59,846 bases of DNA from a virus. The notes below the pieces were generated by a model. That model had not been told where the DNA came from and ran no database searches. It saw only the letters and a list, made by a program, of their open reading frames with translations. Shown here in pieces: positions 43,501 to 50,471 of the stretch; position 1 is the first letter of the stretch, and each line of letters starts with the position of its first letter. The stretch spans positions 22,744 to 82,589 of the IMG/VR virus record IMGVR_UViG_3300029787_000011; one strand, 5' to 3'. The position numbers were made by a program, and so were the translations under genes.

Positions 43501-46500
43501 TCCACCAGTAGATACTGTAGCATCACCTATAGCAATTAATGTCTCTTTAGGCTGGGAGAATGAATTACTATTTGTAGCATCCTTGAATATAAAGAATTCT
43601 AATGTCCAATCTCCTGCAAGTTTTTGTCCTAAGTCTGAACCTGCAAATTTAATATTAGTATTTGTCCAAACACTTGGTGCAGATGTTTGTGCACCAAGTA
43701 TCTTACCCCATCCATTTGTAGCATCATAACTGAATGAATCACCAGTATTTGTGAGAGCAGCAGTATAATGTGTTGTAGTGTCTGTAAGAGCACTAGATGT
43801 AAATGGTATAACAAACTCATTTCTATTCCAATATGTCTGACCAAATGTGTGAACATCACCAGATGTATCAACATCCAATCCATGAATTTGTAAACCTTCT
43901 ATATTGTCTGCAGTAAATTCTGTAGTTGTATGATTTTTAATTAATCCATCATATCCAATCTTTAATACATCAACAGTCTTATACTCATTAGTATTATTAT
44001 CTCTAGTATATGCAATATTAAGATCTCCAAATAAGTCAATAGCAGACTTACCTGCAGATGTGACATCTCTACCAGGTGTTAGATAACGATAGTTCCATAT
44101 TAATGTACCTGCACTATCAATTTTACCAACCCAAATACTATCTCTATCAGTATCATTTGCTTTTTGTCTACATGTAGCATTAATATAAATTTCATTAAAC
44201 TCATCTATGGCAATGCTAGTGTCTATCATAGAATGTAAAGAACTAGCATAAGTGTTGATCCAGTCAACAGTAATAGCATTGACTCCAATTTGACACTTAC
44301 CAACAGCAACATCAACATCTAAAGCATTGACTGTAGATGCAGTCTCCATACAGAAGTAAACATCCTGTGAACCTGTTGTTTGGTTATAATTGCAGATAAT
44401 ATCTGTAATTCTTTCAGATTTGTTTGCAGAAGCAAATTTTCTCTTAATAGCAAAATTACCTGTAGTATCAATAGATGCTATAAAGGCATCATCAGGATTT
44501 GCTGAGTTTGTATTTGTATAACCACCGATTATATAACGAGTAGAACTATACTTTTTAATTATTGTTATATTATCAGCACGAGTACCACCAGAGATACCTG
44601 CATATGCTTTTTGGAAACTGAGTGTGGCACTTAGACCGTTTGCTGCTTGTGTATACTTACAGAGGATTATATCAGGATTATATGCATTAAGAATATTACT
44701 ATTAGGTTTATTGATACCTACAACCCAAACATCATTACCATCAACATATAGTGAGTTAAACTCTGCGTAATTTAATCCACCAGAGAGTTCAAGAGTTTTT
44801 GACCATTCTTTAACACCAGTTGCTGATAATTTAGAGACAAATCCGACGACGTTGCCACTTGAGTCTTTTGTTTTACCACAGATGAATACTTCCTTGTTAT
44901 CGTTAACAAAGGTATCGTTGACTTTAACATAATTGTTATTATTAATGAATGATAGATAATAATCTGCTTTTTTAAAGATTTGTGGGTGTGATAATATAAC
45001 TCTTGGATTAGCTGAATATCCAGAACCAGAATTGATAATATTGACAGTATCAATAGAACCTACACTAGATACAACTGCTTGCAATTCACCATCTTGACCG
45101 CTAGTACTGTCAATAATAATTGTAGGAGGAATATCGGTATTATATCCAGATCCAGTTTGTGTAATCTGTATTTCTTCTATACCTTTATATTGACGAACAG
45201 TAAACTGTTTGTTAGTATTATCCATTACAGGAGTATAATCAACAAATATACTGTCACCTGCTGCTAGGTTGTGAGGACTAGAAGTTGTTAGTACACCAAA
45301 GTTATTACCACTTATACTTTCAAATGTATATGCACTAACTGTTTCCCCTTTAATACGAGAGACACGTGCAGAAGCACCATCACCACCAGTATTTGTATTA
45401 TCAAAAACTAATCTATCATTTACCTGATATGATATACCTGCGTTTTCAACAGTAAATCCAGTGACGTTAGCATCTTCAAATTTATTAGTTGTTTCTACTT
45501 CAATATCAACTTTTGAGTCAAATCTAACTTTAGGGAAGTAATCAAATAGTTGTAAAGGTGATTCTTCAAATAATTGACCTAGATTAACGTCTGCTGATTC
45601 TTCAGCATCTATCTGTCCATCTCTATTAGTATCTTCTGGATCAAATAATAGTATTAGACCATCTTCAGTTGTTAAAGCATTAGTAGAAGCGTTAGGTGCT
45701 CTTTCAACATCAATATCAACATTTTCATATGGATCACGATATCTTACAACACCAGTTGGAATATTTTGCTGCACAGCACTTGTACTTAAGTTCCAAGTAT
45801 CAACAACAGAGTTGAAGTTAGGACCTAAGACATAAGGAAATTCTGGATTACCTGCCTCTGTAGCATCAATAGTAACGAAGTAGCAATATCTACCTGTAGG
45901 ATAGTCAGGTGTTTTACAGAATCTACCATTGTATTGATCTAAATCACCAAGGTTAAAGATATACTCATAGTCTTCAACAAAATTACCTGCTGCCTCTGCA
46001 CTAAGCAAAGGACCTGAAGTTCTTACAGGAGTTGGATTAGTTGAGGATACAACAAGAGCAGGTTGAACTCTATATGATGTTCTTAGTCTTGTAATAGAAG
46101 ATGCTTGATCTGTAGGATCAGTATATCCATAAGGACCGTAGATTGGGTTGCCATCAAATGCCCAACCAATAATAGGAGAGTGAGCTAACTGTGTTTCTTG
46201 TTCAGTAATAGTTCCTGCAACTACTTCTTGTAAATTATCACCAAGAATGAAACGTAATTTTTGTGGATTTGATAGGTGAGCATATTCACCACCATACTGG
46301 TTATTATATCCTTCAAATACTCCACCCTTAGCAGAGTCTAACGTAGATGTTGCTTGTAAGTTATATGTCCACTTAAATACTGAAGGTGTAAAGATTGCAC
46401 CTTGACCAACAGATGTCATATTGATAAGAGTAGTTCCTTGAACGTACCCAATACCACGGTTGATAATAGTAATACTTGTCACTCTACCTGCGTTTTCACC

Positions 46501-49500
46501 ATCAGTGTCTATGGCAGCACGAGCAACAGCACCAAATCCAACACCTTGAATACTAACTTCAGGTGCTGTCGTATATCCTGAACCTGCAGAAATGATAGCA
46601 ATAGAGATTATTCTACCGTTTTGTACAATGGGTTGTGCCACTGCTCCTGAACCAGAAGATAGACTTACACTCGGTGCACTGGTATAAGAAGTACCACCAC
46701 TGGTAATATTAACAGTATTAATAGGACCTCTAACACTTGCAGTACCCGCAGCACCCGTTCCGCCTCCACCAACAATAGTGATAGATGGCTGCGAAACATA
46801 ACCTGTACCACCAGAGTTAATTAAAATACGGCTTACAGCACCTTTAGTAATAATAGCAGTCGCTGCTGCTCCTGAACCGCCTCCACCAACGATTGATACT
46901 AGAGGAGAAGATGTATAACCAGAACCACCTGCTGTGACTGTAATCTCAGAGATAGAACCATTAACTATAACAGTAGCAGTAGCACCTGTACCGCCACCAC
47001 CAGAAATAGTGATAACAGGAGGAGATGCTGCATCATAACCTTGTCCCGCATTAGTAATTGCAATACTTGTAATAGCACCAAAGGTTTTACTCTGTGTTGA
47101 CTTATATGACCATACAGAAACACCATTTACCCATGTACCAATAGGACCTGAAGAAATAGCGGACTTAGTTGATATTGTAGTAGGTAATGCAGGGAATCTG
47201 TTTAATTTACGTTGGTTGCCAGGTAAAAGAGCAGAACCAGGAAAAGGACCTATAGAATAGTTTGGAATACCAGTTGATGCAACGTAAGTATGATTATCAT
47301 TGAAGAATGAGTTTTGTATATTAGTAGTGTAAGGTCCTACTGCATTTAAAATTGTACTGGTATCAGACTTACCTTTGTTTAGGTCAACAGATACAAGAAT
47401 ATTACCTTGAGGTACGATTGATGCAGGTTGTGGTAGTGCATATTGGAATACCGTCTCACTATCTCTCGATGTGACAGTAAATGTTCCATTATAGATGATT
47501 GGGTTTGCACCATAGACTGTAACCTGATCTCCAACTAACAAACCATGATTATTAGCACAAGTAACAGTTGCAGATTGATTATTTACACCACCAAATGTAA
47601 TACCACTAACAGTAATCAGTTTTTTAACGTTATATAACCAAGTTGTAAGTAAAGGAGATGTTCCAGTACCACCTAACTTAGAAACTGTTAGTTTATCACC
47701 TTGTAAGTAGTAAGAACCTGTATCAGTTAGAGTTGTCTGTTGTGCATCAACAATACCAACAACATTCATCACAACTTCTTGTGGTGTATCCTTATTAATC
47801 TTAACTTGGAAGTTTGATGCAACTTCTGTAGCAGAATCCCAGTCCTCTACAACTCCATTTGCCGAACGAGTACACTCAATGAACTGGTTGAGTGATTTTT
47901 CCTTATATTGTACTAATTCTGTAACAGTGCCTGAACCAATTACAAACTCACCGTTTCTCTCTGGCCACCCAATAGTAGAGTCAACCGTAATGATTGAGTC
48001 AGTTGCACTTAATGGTTCAGCAAGTTTTGTTTTATAAGGTACAGTGAACGTTCCTGTAATAGTTTCTTCTGATAGAACAAGTTCAAATATTTCTACTGTA
48101 GATGTTTTAATTGAGATGTAATTTTCAACTAACGCAGATGCTGCTAGTACATTAGGATCCGCAATATCTGCTTCCTGTTGTAGAAGACCATCTCTAATGT
48201 CTGTAGCGAGTCCAGAAACCTTCGTTGCTCTTAAAATAGTATCAATAGCCCATGTTGCTGCAGATGGTTTGATAATCTGGTCTTTTGGATATGATATACT
48301 TACTGTTTCACCGTATAATAACTTGAATAGATACGCAATACTGAATGATGTACCCTTTGCAGAGTAAAAATCTTTAATAGTCTTAATTGCTGTACGAACA
48401 TCGATCTTAGTATAGTCTAGTTCTGGTACATCAGGTAAGAACTGTTGTGTATACTTGTCTAGTAAACGTTTTACAAATAATGCATCAAGACATTTTACCT
48501 CTGTATCAACAGCAGCTGCAGCAGCAGTAGTATCATTAGAGAATACTGCATTACCATCTTCCGTGTATTCTACGATACCAGATGCAGCACGTGCACATCC
48601 TACGAACTGTGCTTTATTATATTCTTTACCCGCTTGATTAACTTTAAAACCTGTGACCTCATTTAAACCTATTTCCGCAGATGCTTCAGCACTTGTAGGT
48701 GCTTGGATTACAACAGAAGGGGGATTTGCAGAAGAATATCCAGTTCCGAACGCACTTACGTTAATATCTGTAATTGCACCGTTAAATATCGCAGCAGTTG
48801 CGGTAGCACCTGTACCACCTGCGTATGCTCCTGTACCATCTACTCTATTATCAACAATATAAACTGAAGGAACTTCATCATATCCGCTTCCTCCGTTAAG
48901 TATATCGATACGAATGACTCTTCCGTCTCCGTCAACTACTGTTTGTAATACTTGTGCACCAACAGGATCTACAATTGATACTCTTGGAACGGATGTATAA
49001 CCTTGTCCTGCGTTAATTGTAGTAATAGATGCAATAGTTCCGTCAGACGCTAAGACTGTTTGGAAAGATGCTCTGATTGGATTATTTCCAGTTGGTTCGT
49101 CAACATATATTGCAGGAGGGGTTGTATATCCAAATCCTGCATTTACTAATGTTAAACCACCACTAATAGATCCACTAGATAACGTCGGAGTGGCAACTGT
49201 AGCACCGCCAGGTTGTCGAAAAGTAATTCTAGGTGTGAATGTATATCCTGAACCTGATCCAACTAATTCTACACCAGTAACAGAACCATTAGTCACTGTT
49301 GCTTTTAGTGTTGCTTGAGTAGAACCTGTTTTTGTAGGAGATTCTATTTGAACAACAGGAGGGTTTGTATCACTATATCCTTTACCACCATCAAGTAGAG
49401 TGACGTTCTTAATACCGTTTACTAATGCAGATGCAGCACCACCAGATCCAGTAGTTGTGTTGATAGAAACTTTTGGTGGATATTCAAATCTATAATTACT

Positions 49501-50463
49501 ACCATTTACGTTAGTTGAGATACTTGTAAGTTGACCTGCATCATTTACTCGTGCAAAACCTTCCGCACCACTACCAAAAGAAGGAACAGGTGCTTCTATA
49601 GAGTATAATGATAAAAATCTACCGTTTGTAGGTGCGGTAGCAAATATAAAGTCTGCACCATCTATAAAGTAGTCTACTTTAGGTATTAATAATCTTTTGT
49701 CGTATATTGCAACTACATATTCATCTACAATTGGTTCATATGCTAAACCATTACTTGTTATTCTAAATTGTGTCTTACCTTCACCGAAAGAGTTTGAAAT
49801 ATTATCGAGTCCAATAATCTGATTCTCTACAAAACCATCTAGGTATGTAATAAAGGTGTTTATAGCGTCATCAGAGGGAATCTTTGTTCTAGGAGCAGTT
49901 GCATAGGTAATAGTTGTTCCAGACACCGTGTAGTCGGTCACAGGGGTCAATACCTCGCCATATACAGAAACAATCAAATGTTGTGCAGATGGGGGTGCTA
50001 TAGGATTGTCTTGAGATGTTAGATTAAACTGAGTGGTAGTGCCATCAAAGTCATTAATAGGAGTTGCAAGGTTAACAAACTTAAGTTTTACCTGATCGTA
50101 TGAAATACCTGGTGAAAGAGCAATGTTTGGAGAACTGGTTATACTCTCATAGTAGATAACTTCATTACCTATGAGAATAGATCCAGATTTTTCTAGAAAC
50201 TGGTCAATCGACTCTACAACGATTGTGTCACTAGTAATATTAATTGCTTCTACTAATTTTGTCCTACCATCTAATATACCAACGTCTAACCTATCAATAT
50301 CAAGGTATCCAAGGAAATTGTTTAGAATATTCTGCCCAAGACCAGTTTTCTCTTGAGATTGGTAGTAATACTCAAGAAATCGGTTAAAAAGTGGGTAGTC
50401 AGACTCGATAAATTCGGGAGTCTGGGCAACAACTGCCTGAGAGACTTTATTGATATTTGTCAT
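28531..50463 (-). CDS. Giant multidomain virion protein in gp7 position, 7310 aa
   Basis: One uninterrupted 21.9-kb frame lies between gp6 and gp8, where T4 has gene 7. The N-terminus (EFIESDYPLFNRFLEYYYQS) and about 665-725 (VRTAIKTIKDFYSAKGTSFS, then FKLLYGE) look like a baseplate-bound base, as in cyanomyovirus wedge proteins. Later segments are: Gly/Tyr repeats (about 300-600 and 1125-1320); a YHYH-like domain (about 1425-1550, with YCYF for YHYH); an EF-hand loop D1611-E1622 (DTNRDGQIDAEE); a probable beta-propeller (about 1825-2220); LamG-like domains (about 2240-2440 and 4235-4420); eleven Cys/YPR repeats (about 4610-5760); and beta modules up to the C-terminus. It is probably a very long fibre or adhesin attached to the baseplate. 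Whether it replaces gp7 is inference. Confidence 0.8.
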   Translation of the reverse strand: MTNINKVSQAVVAQTPEFIESDYPLFNRFLEYYYQSQEKTGLGQNILNNFLGYLDIDRLDVGILDGRTKLVEAINITSDTIVVESIDQFLEKSGSILIGNEVIYYESITSSPNIALSPGISYDQVKLKFVNLATPINDFDGTTTQFNLTSQDNPIAPPSAQHLIVSVYGEVLTPVTDYTVSGTTITYATAPRTKIPSDDAINTFITYLDGFVENQIIGLDNISNSFGEGKTQFRITSNGLAYEPIVDEYVVAIYDKRLLIPKVDYFIDGADFIFATAPTNGRFLSLYSIEAPVPSFGSGAEGFARVNDAGQLTSISTNVNGSNYRFEYPPKVSINTTTGSGGAASALVNGIKNVTLLDGGKGYSDTNPPVVQIESPTKTGSTQATLKATVTNGSVTGVELVGSGSGYTFTPRITFRQPGGATVATPTLSSGSISGGLTLVNAGFGYTTPPAIYVDEPTGNNPIRASFQTVLASDGTIASITTINAGQGYTSVPRVSIVDPVGAQVLQTVVDGDGRVIRIDILNGGSGYDEVPSVYIVDNRVDGTGAYAGGTGATATAAIFNGAITDINVSAFGTGYSSANPPSVVIQAPTSAEASAEIGLNEVTGFKVNQAGKEYNKAQFVGCARAASGIVEYTEDGNAVFSNDTTAAAAAVDTEVKCLDALFVKRLLDKYTQQFLPDVPELDYTKIDVRTAIKTIKDFYSAKGTSFSIAYLFKLLYGETVSISYPKDQIIKPSAATWAIDTILRATKVSGLATDIRDGLLQQEADIADPNVLAASALVENYISIKTSTVEIFELVLSEETITGTFTVPYKTKLAEPLSATDSIITVDSTIGWPERNGEFVIGSGTVTELVQYKEKSLNQFIECTRSANGVVEDWDSATEVASNFQVKINKDTPQEVVMNVVGIVDAQQTTLTDTGSYYLQGDKLTVSKLGGTGTSPLLTTWLYNVKKLITVSGITFGGVNNQSATVTCANNHGLLVGDQVTVYGANPIIYNGTFTVTSRDSETVFQYALPQPASIVPQGNILVSVDLNKGKSDTSTILNAVGPYTTNIQNSFFNDNHTYVASTGIPNYSIGPFPGSALLPGNQRKLNRFPALPTTISTKSAISSGPIGTWVNGVSVWSYKSTQSKTFGAITSIAITNAGQGYDAASPPVITISGGGGTGATATVIVNGSISEITVTAGGSGYTSSPLVSIVGGGGSGAAATAIITKGAVSRILINSGGTGYVSQPSITIVGGGGTGAAGTASVRGPINTVNITSGGTSYTSAPSVSLSSGSGAVAQPIVQNGRIISIAIISAGSGYTTAPEVSIQGVGFGAVARAAIDTDGENAGRVTSITIINRGIGYVQGTTLINMTSVGQGAIFTPSVFKWTYNLQATSTLDSAKGGVFEGYNNQYGGEYAHLSNPQKLRFILGDNLQEVVAGTITEQETQLAHSPIIGWAFDGNPIYGPYGYTDPTDQASSITRLRTSYRVQPALVVSSTNPTPVRTSGPLLSAEAAGNFVEDYEYIFNLGDLDQYNGRFCKTPDYPTGRYCYFVTIDATEAGNPEFPYVLGPNFNSVVDTWNLSTSAVQQNIPTGVVRYRDPYENVDIDVERAPNASTNALTTEDGLILLFDPEDTNRDGQIDAEESADVNLGQLFEESPLQLFDYFPKVRFDSKVDIEVETTNKFEDANVTGFTVENAGISYQVNDRLVFDNTNTGGDGASARVSRIKGETVSAYTFESISGNNFGVLTTSSPHNLAAGDSIFVDYTPVMDNTNKQFTVRQYKGIEEIQITQTGSGYNTDIPPTIIIDSTSGQDGELQAVVSSVGSIDTVNIINSGSGYSANPRVILSHPQIFKKADYYLSFINNNNYVKVNDTFVNDNKEVFICGKTKDSSGNVVGFVSKLSATGVKEWSKTLELSGGLNYAEFNSLYVDGNDVWVVGINKPNSNILNAYNPDIILCKYTQAANGLSATLSFQKAYAGISGGTRADNITIIKKYSSTRYIIGGYTNTNSANPDDAFIASIDTTGNFAIKRKFASANKSERITDIICNYNQTTGSQDVYFCMETASTVNALDVDVAVGKCQIGVNAITVDWINTYASSLHSMIDTSIAIDEFNEIYINATCRQKANDTDRDSIWVGKIDSAGTLIWNYRYLTPGRDVTSAGKSAIDLFGDLNIAYTRDNNTNEYKTVDVLKIGYDGLIKNHTTTEFTADNIEGLQIHGLDVDTSGDVHTFGQTYWNRNEFVIPFTSSALTDTTTHYTAALTNTGDSFSYDATNGWGKILGAQTSAPSVWTNTNIKFAGSDLGQKLAGDWTLEFFIFKDATNSNSFSQPKETLIAIGDATVSTGGLHLYYDQSSAGPSGPLTMTITNSSTSINSAGSSLTSSQTNLYADNTWQAIAVTKSGDTFKAYVNGIEVLTGTISGTSLGAKDLYFGNIPGANGTLGQFRSNEQGQYHIDHLRLRNRAITPTVPSDILALPTAGAYGLAYNWVDDAWFTDAMSRYDYIEYAGFGLKTDRNADAVRLGNQGKKPTTGITFTRTAVTAVTGSPLTINVNGYALGDAGYQSLDFDDSTTTMTEDTETLTHVQDIWSSRTATVPSPGSQKLQVTAVVKDRYYFKVTPTVKIDNVQELTVNQSFNFTVGSKLVLNNSSGQFVNSGYIIRKDDANNKIYLAVNNNAWSNDLNTGQLSTAQFNEQSSYGITGAIPADVNEITNYTFAEINNQTPGTFIINLDGFDLDGTIADIPATIALSAAGTGYPNTGDSVATTTTNGEASGLLVDYTASGGVIQSISIDSGGAAGSGYKVGDEVVVSGGNGDAKFTINSCTGNLDSFATFKPYADADYSVRIDQVAGSSAYIVGSVVTIGSGAITWNSDYSQATISGLTGVLKITLVANLTKILQATAVANSDEVYVITNTSHYLSTGDMVYVDGNPTQTIGATSYDEYDGAFAVQTVVSPLEFTYKLKTAALTAPATSASAVSIFIKSPTLKMYYGHQYLFDLSHSSMTGGNLSFAKDNLYKLEYSFNSIERVGTPGVTGGGQPTPTVKLKVDRSIVTNISYYFDPSRTGTDSPVVPGSYLDVVDSPYNGTFEISSIAGATITKGADILKFPLVNEPEGAATISQASYMTSSTKAVGSIGDIRIVNPGGFYTKLPIVSGITSSRQIERVQINAPGTEYAVGTYSGVSITGDGEGGFVSITVADGTDAAGATIPGQINNVVVTSSGKNYTTASIDINAIPGILGTGLTGSGAELVVVIPSAGTGASVFTKGANVGKIKKLKNNNFGYDYPHDYTLRPEISFPINAQLTSTSILDSITITDPGTGYSQAPAVVITGGGGSGAIAEATIKNGRLDVIIVKDPGAGYSSTPTVNLRSSFNYVINLDLGLLQFAFPHGIANGSAVTLNVVDTGDGADFPLSSGATGRLNASTTYYAISGTANSLEDDQLKLAITASNAALGDALSFSNAGTGRQQVLTESFGGSATANVITSTFLEGELVYQGDSLATATAQGYVSTNSGWQVGPRILKIVDYTGDFASNQRLTGVISKSSGIITDLKIARGVLEIGSITKTTGQFIDDVGKPSEIIQKIQDSYYYQDFSYAVKSSTSISEWKEILIKNVHPASFKVFGELNLNEYGFIPNKETFFSLTKSVELAQEAIVPNIQNFALVEPVYTAFNNTEVLFRQKRLTSSENILTSVVQRIDDISTLFDGERTAFPLQVNQTNIVANANQLMIVLNGVVQTPGTAFSIQQDSIVFVEAPQPPASVKYVNVTINLIQTVDLTFSNISGIFPSIGNVVVGTSSNARLTVTKITGNTITGFITQGTFILPTAGGGGELCTVSATGFSANIATRTVDININNVTTGNFPATADITAGTVFTGGTSGAQLTITQINSTTISGTVSIGNFQANEIITATLSGGAAFSGTTYTVTGGVESGGLFIFGEQVTNFDGDTAKVEQVNLQTGQETPLAQLRYTVGLSTTSIEVVAYRTDNTAADAVVPTGTFTLTKNYQFGSEIVQVTAVVQNSDSTTLTVVRAQNGTTAVSHQEDVPVYGTDISVTNSLTLSKTAGTYQSTPGLFDIQLNDYIIAAQSGVVAQVTASSVYQDPTTNEFIGQVNISPGSSFFGLLFNRITSQTYPNVVLDNIANSQVNIVNYTDNNTPFNENFPANEQINNYIISYDQSTGALTEGEDIRNYKLEYGNSSGDFNAAEDAKIRKLTFTDKKGSGFFVAGQNIRIGSIAEGEGTKAEVVGYSQARKTVYLGKIGRCQYNGLDVHAIAFTGNAQISTGAFKFGGSSLLVDGTGDYINVASSSEFAWGSNAFTIDFWVNATSISGTKTLVDQRENATEVAVRIYLEAAQIRYNVNGSDLVTSGATTLNNATWYHVAIVRSSTTTKIYLNGAEVGTGTDSSNFAAKPIRLGMDYNGANGLTGYIDEFRASNTNRYTGPFTVAQGIHQGDINAKLLIHFDGTNGQTYTEDWSGYVAPAVGDEFNNDSILATSRTTGAPAGFVGRTHRYLNAADDILLNKELIKAEALYIMKQVFPAHTVKGGDNVALARLEVLIQALADDLRNGSNSHIWTTSASYIDRTTNPISVATGTIDGDVPQEVFATEIVEKISKFIINNVPWDIQDTSHSFTQVYDGTLKDSDYPSAVNFTPTGATYNAATGDMVLTSNSHGLLSPREITASNAGYTATTGVLTITSNSHDLQTGDQIKLKPNSITMTCTSDGNTVSQSYPRPDDPAGQGWMEVTRIDANNFSINVGKSPTVNYTVTDGTYDGETGFLTMDIGDNDLRTGWKYTPESGTSYNPSSGVLTVTIANHGFYVGDRVMFGVNSLVFTCAQDSNATDHAYPRITDPFYNKWIAISNVTTNTFTVNIGTSSNTTTHVFKYALPNSMVRSGETLRLSKDAVSFKCSQDNFRTIHSYPRTDDPGYNTSLPIWTNGTSFTASNASYNQTTGEMVITSNAHGLTLTDEVRIELNSLTFSCIKDGNKTTHSYPRATDPYAQRWLRITAKTDNTFTVNVGIGAVADQYVHTFVSALENGLTKRDNTITVNIGKSPTVNYQPQSGTYNATTGALEINIGSHSLPAPTTHTVTDASYVPSTGIMTLTIAGHNFSNGEKVKIADNSLRFTCAQDNNATNHDYPRSTDAVSNKWIPISNVTTNTFDVQVLDSIPSTNVTAHTFVSATSGGVSKANSTIKLAPNSIKMTCDQDSDATVHLYPRSEQDRHTATTGTTYNPVTGVMTVTTAAVHGLRTGTPIMFQDGSLTFTCAEDSNATNHPYPRSTDYPSNRWLFVASVPTTTTFTVVVLDKIPSTNTTIHTFVSAIKGGIIEGDPLVAQAVPIDAVTGSTITINTLDGYTPSNTTTHVVTGFAGHQYTPSGATYDAATGVMELTFATTNFTPTNATYNPTTGDMVLTIGSHTLSVGDTVRIAPNSLTFTCALDSNVAQKTYPRASSNDYPYNYDLTITNETATTITVNVNGDGTAISDTSAHTFVSAATNAVQYGHQIKEHEKIQLAAGAVTFSCTMDGNSSNKAYPRSTDPITGKWLNVFNVDYNKLSINVGKSPLRKFTPTHVDYNPTTGFMTLTIGRHNLRKGTAIKIATNSIVLRCAQDNYATDHAYPRTTDPNYNTAVTITDVTDDTITVQTLASTPSTNTSNHIFVSATADSITTGGNYAHTFVSATSNGITRALLQTGGNYTHKFASGLANGVSTGGNYTHTFVSATSNGIDVAGDSVIISDNSLTFTCTKDSNATTHTYPRSTDPASAQVLPLTAHDTNTFTINVGKSALEDQYTHTWTASATNAVTKVFYSLSDCSDVITTQNNLVTILTDTLNNAILASPTDHLAGVTSVSPAAEFVGGRVNGFKEVPFPVSYHDSANDLIYTNQIDVDGQYRFRDAAYLIRANASVIVDKASADMLTRYPKLAQELPGNANGTSTDGTLAKKTDLTLLVEAIANDIENGGNAKTVEATNFYLGNSNEVRRIRLQIHQSIYAHDRLAVYIKEAITGDLTYTNTDDIITGDWDITGAGVANYFDGVKTEVDTLVTTINDMIAPTNNDFNIGGDRLYFNRQYIVEEATGLTSSEFNYTLNGISYNAYSYPGTGRTEIIVQNNLKDLLDGIISDLQTGGQNSTVAALEVYLTAGLQIQTIEEELPSFIFAIEQIGVIGEHAINNLLYDFNSGFTLPTGYSATKTDETAVRDSESPTTISTVITRFRELIKIAVNLLGPAKFAGRSAAKHLLYNYNYYKEEITNQVNSQFGTGQWIYDTFLTNITNDMVHDIIATDLTDKTTAYEITLTSNIGNYTVGEVVHSSNGAYAKVLEWNEDTTFLVVAPFVGTQWANGNTIVGRTSKTVGVVNTVGSGYDWYNKPTNVQTIAHARTLTSNITGQIAGVNEFTNPEAIATDWTATEATITNNSIAAPDLTITSEKIVPSTNTALHTLNRNFSLNAFETFDSGVVKFDATNETFDTGSTSATASQTFTFSAFVKAAGYTSIRFQMALDEGTSAVQRIFFDLNLTAGTIGSIFTPQGGMSNDAAGVVPLGNGWYRAFITTTFSFGFSTLSNKIIINNAAGSQNYAGNGTDGIYVWGVKLTKSALDPYQSGDGTVFYSDNEYNIKQYAINTLQTYMQQALDNTLTEPSPNAGFYKFYDSTEAANYTTKSMGRVIRSNLDIIRNQIKTGTYYTQITSQNGITVPTKLYGTRTIPVGLSGGLNNADYAYGISSNVYGELESIAENSGKVVQVYQRFRIDGDITDGPYTMNETVQKQGNASITGVVYGFYEDANYKYLDVKVTAGPWAITDNVVGSSNSTTAQISAIESRIHIIDLLGDFSDNIPFKGYTSGNSAQPASAFLKNEAAVTDNTGGTLTVDTASLLGSFELNSVVYPESSRQYLDVIKYDGLELKVGAKIASTGYIKLGISIISSLATFQVGNRLYKISNGVQDLNTYAIITGVDVGNNFIYAQEFQGTITNGDQVGDYGVGSFPQGYATITTKVTTAGAASATVQDIKTVGTLKRVYLSDVAGVFDVNDAVKSIDNYKAAVSTKGDLKARVKRSFKGFDGVQTTFNLSQNNGTSYLPDPAGHLLIFINGILQPPGATNAYTAFSNQIQFTEAPDLGASFTGFYVGKLRQLDDISFEFDSLRQSFNLKRNEVFYSLTLTDGVQSSSIRPENNIICSLNGVIQEPGIGFEIVGSRIIFSEIPRVGSTFVAFSYVGSEADVDAAEVVPPVEPGDDIRIQGETEDRTVAVIESSNSLITFDYLGSVFGQDAIATAALTTGFIKQVQVTGGGSGYTTRPTVRVDSISGFEGNIRALVGVGGVTLSNTGTGYVNPDIAVETSVPDDWTAPDLSQYGEEVVDPEIIT
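33180..36640 (-). repeat. Eleven Cys/YPR repeats in the giant protein
   Basis: Units of roughly 70-130 residues share a strand YNPTTGxMxLTIGxHxL, a segment SLTFTCAxDxNATxHxYPRS and a closing T-x-NTFTVNV-x-T-H-x-FVSA. I count eleven copies of the Cys...YPR core, for example LVFTCAQDSNATDHAYPRIT and LTFTCTKDSNATTHTYPRST. Copies differ mainly between these anchors. The motif also occurs in fibres of other marine phages, so it is a known but uncharacterised module. Confidence 0.85.
46500..47090 (-). repeat. Five tandem GGGGTGA beta repeats in the giant protein
   Basis: Five units of about 37 residues follow the scheme GYxSxPxVxIxGGGGxGAxA plus a short I-x-x-I/V-x-I strand, for example GYTSSPLVSIVGGGGSGAAA and GYVSQPSITIVGGGGTGAAG. 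The regular length suggests a solenoid or beta-helix. Similar units appear in the 1445-aa protein and gp8. Confidence 0.8.
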
Positions 50464-50471
50464 TAAACCTT

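Noticed and set aside
46500-47090. CRISPR-like array, because of regular repeats
   Set aside because: The repeats are in frame, about 110 bases long, diverged in DNA and encode protein repeats of a virion protein.
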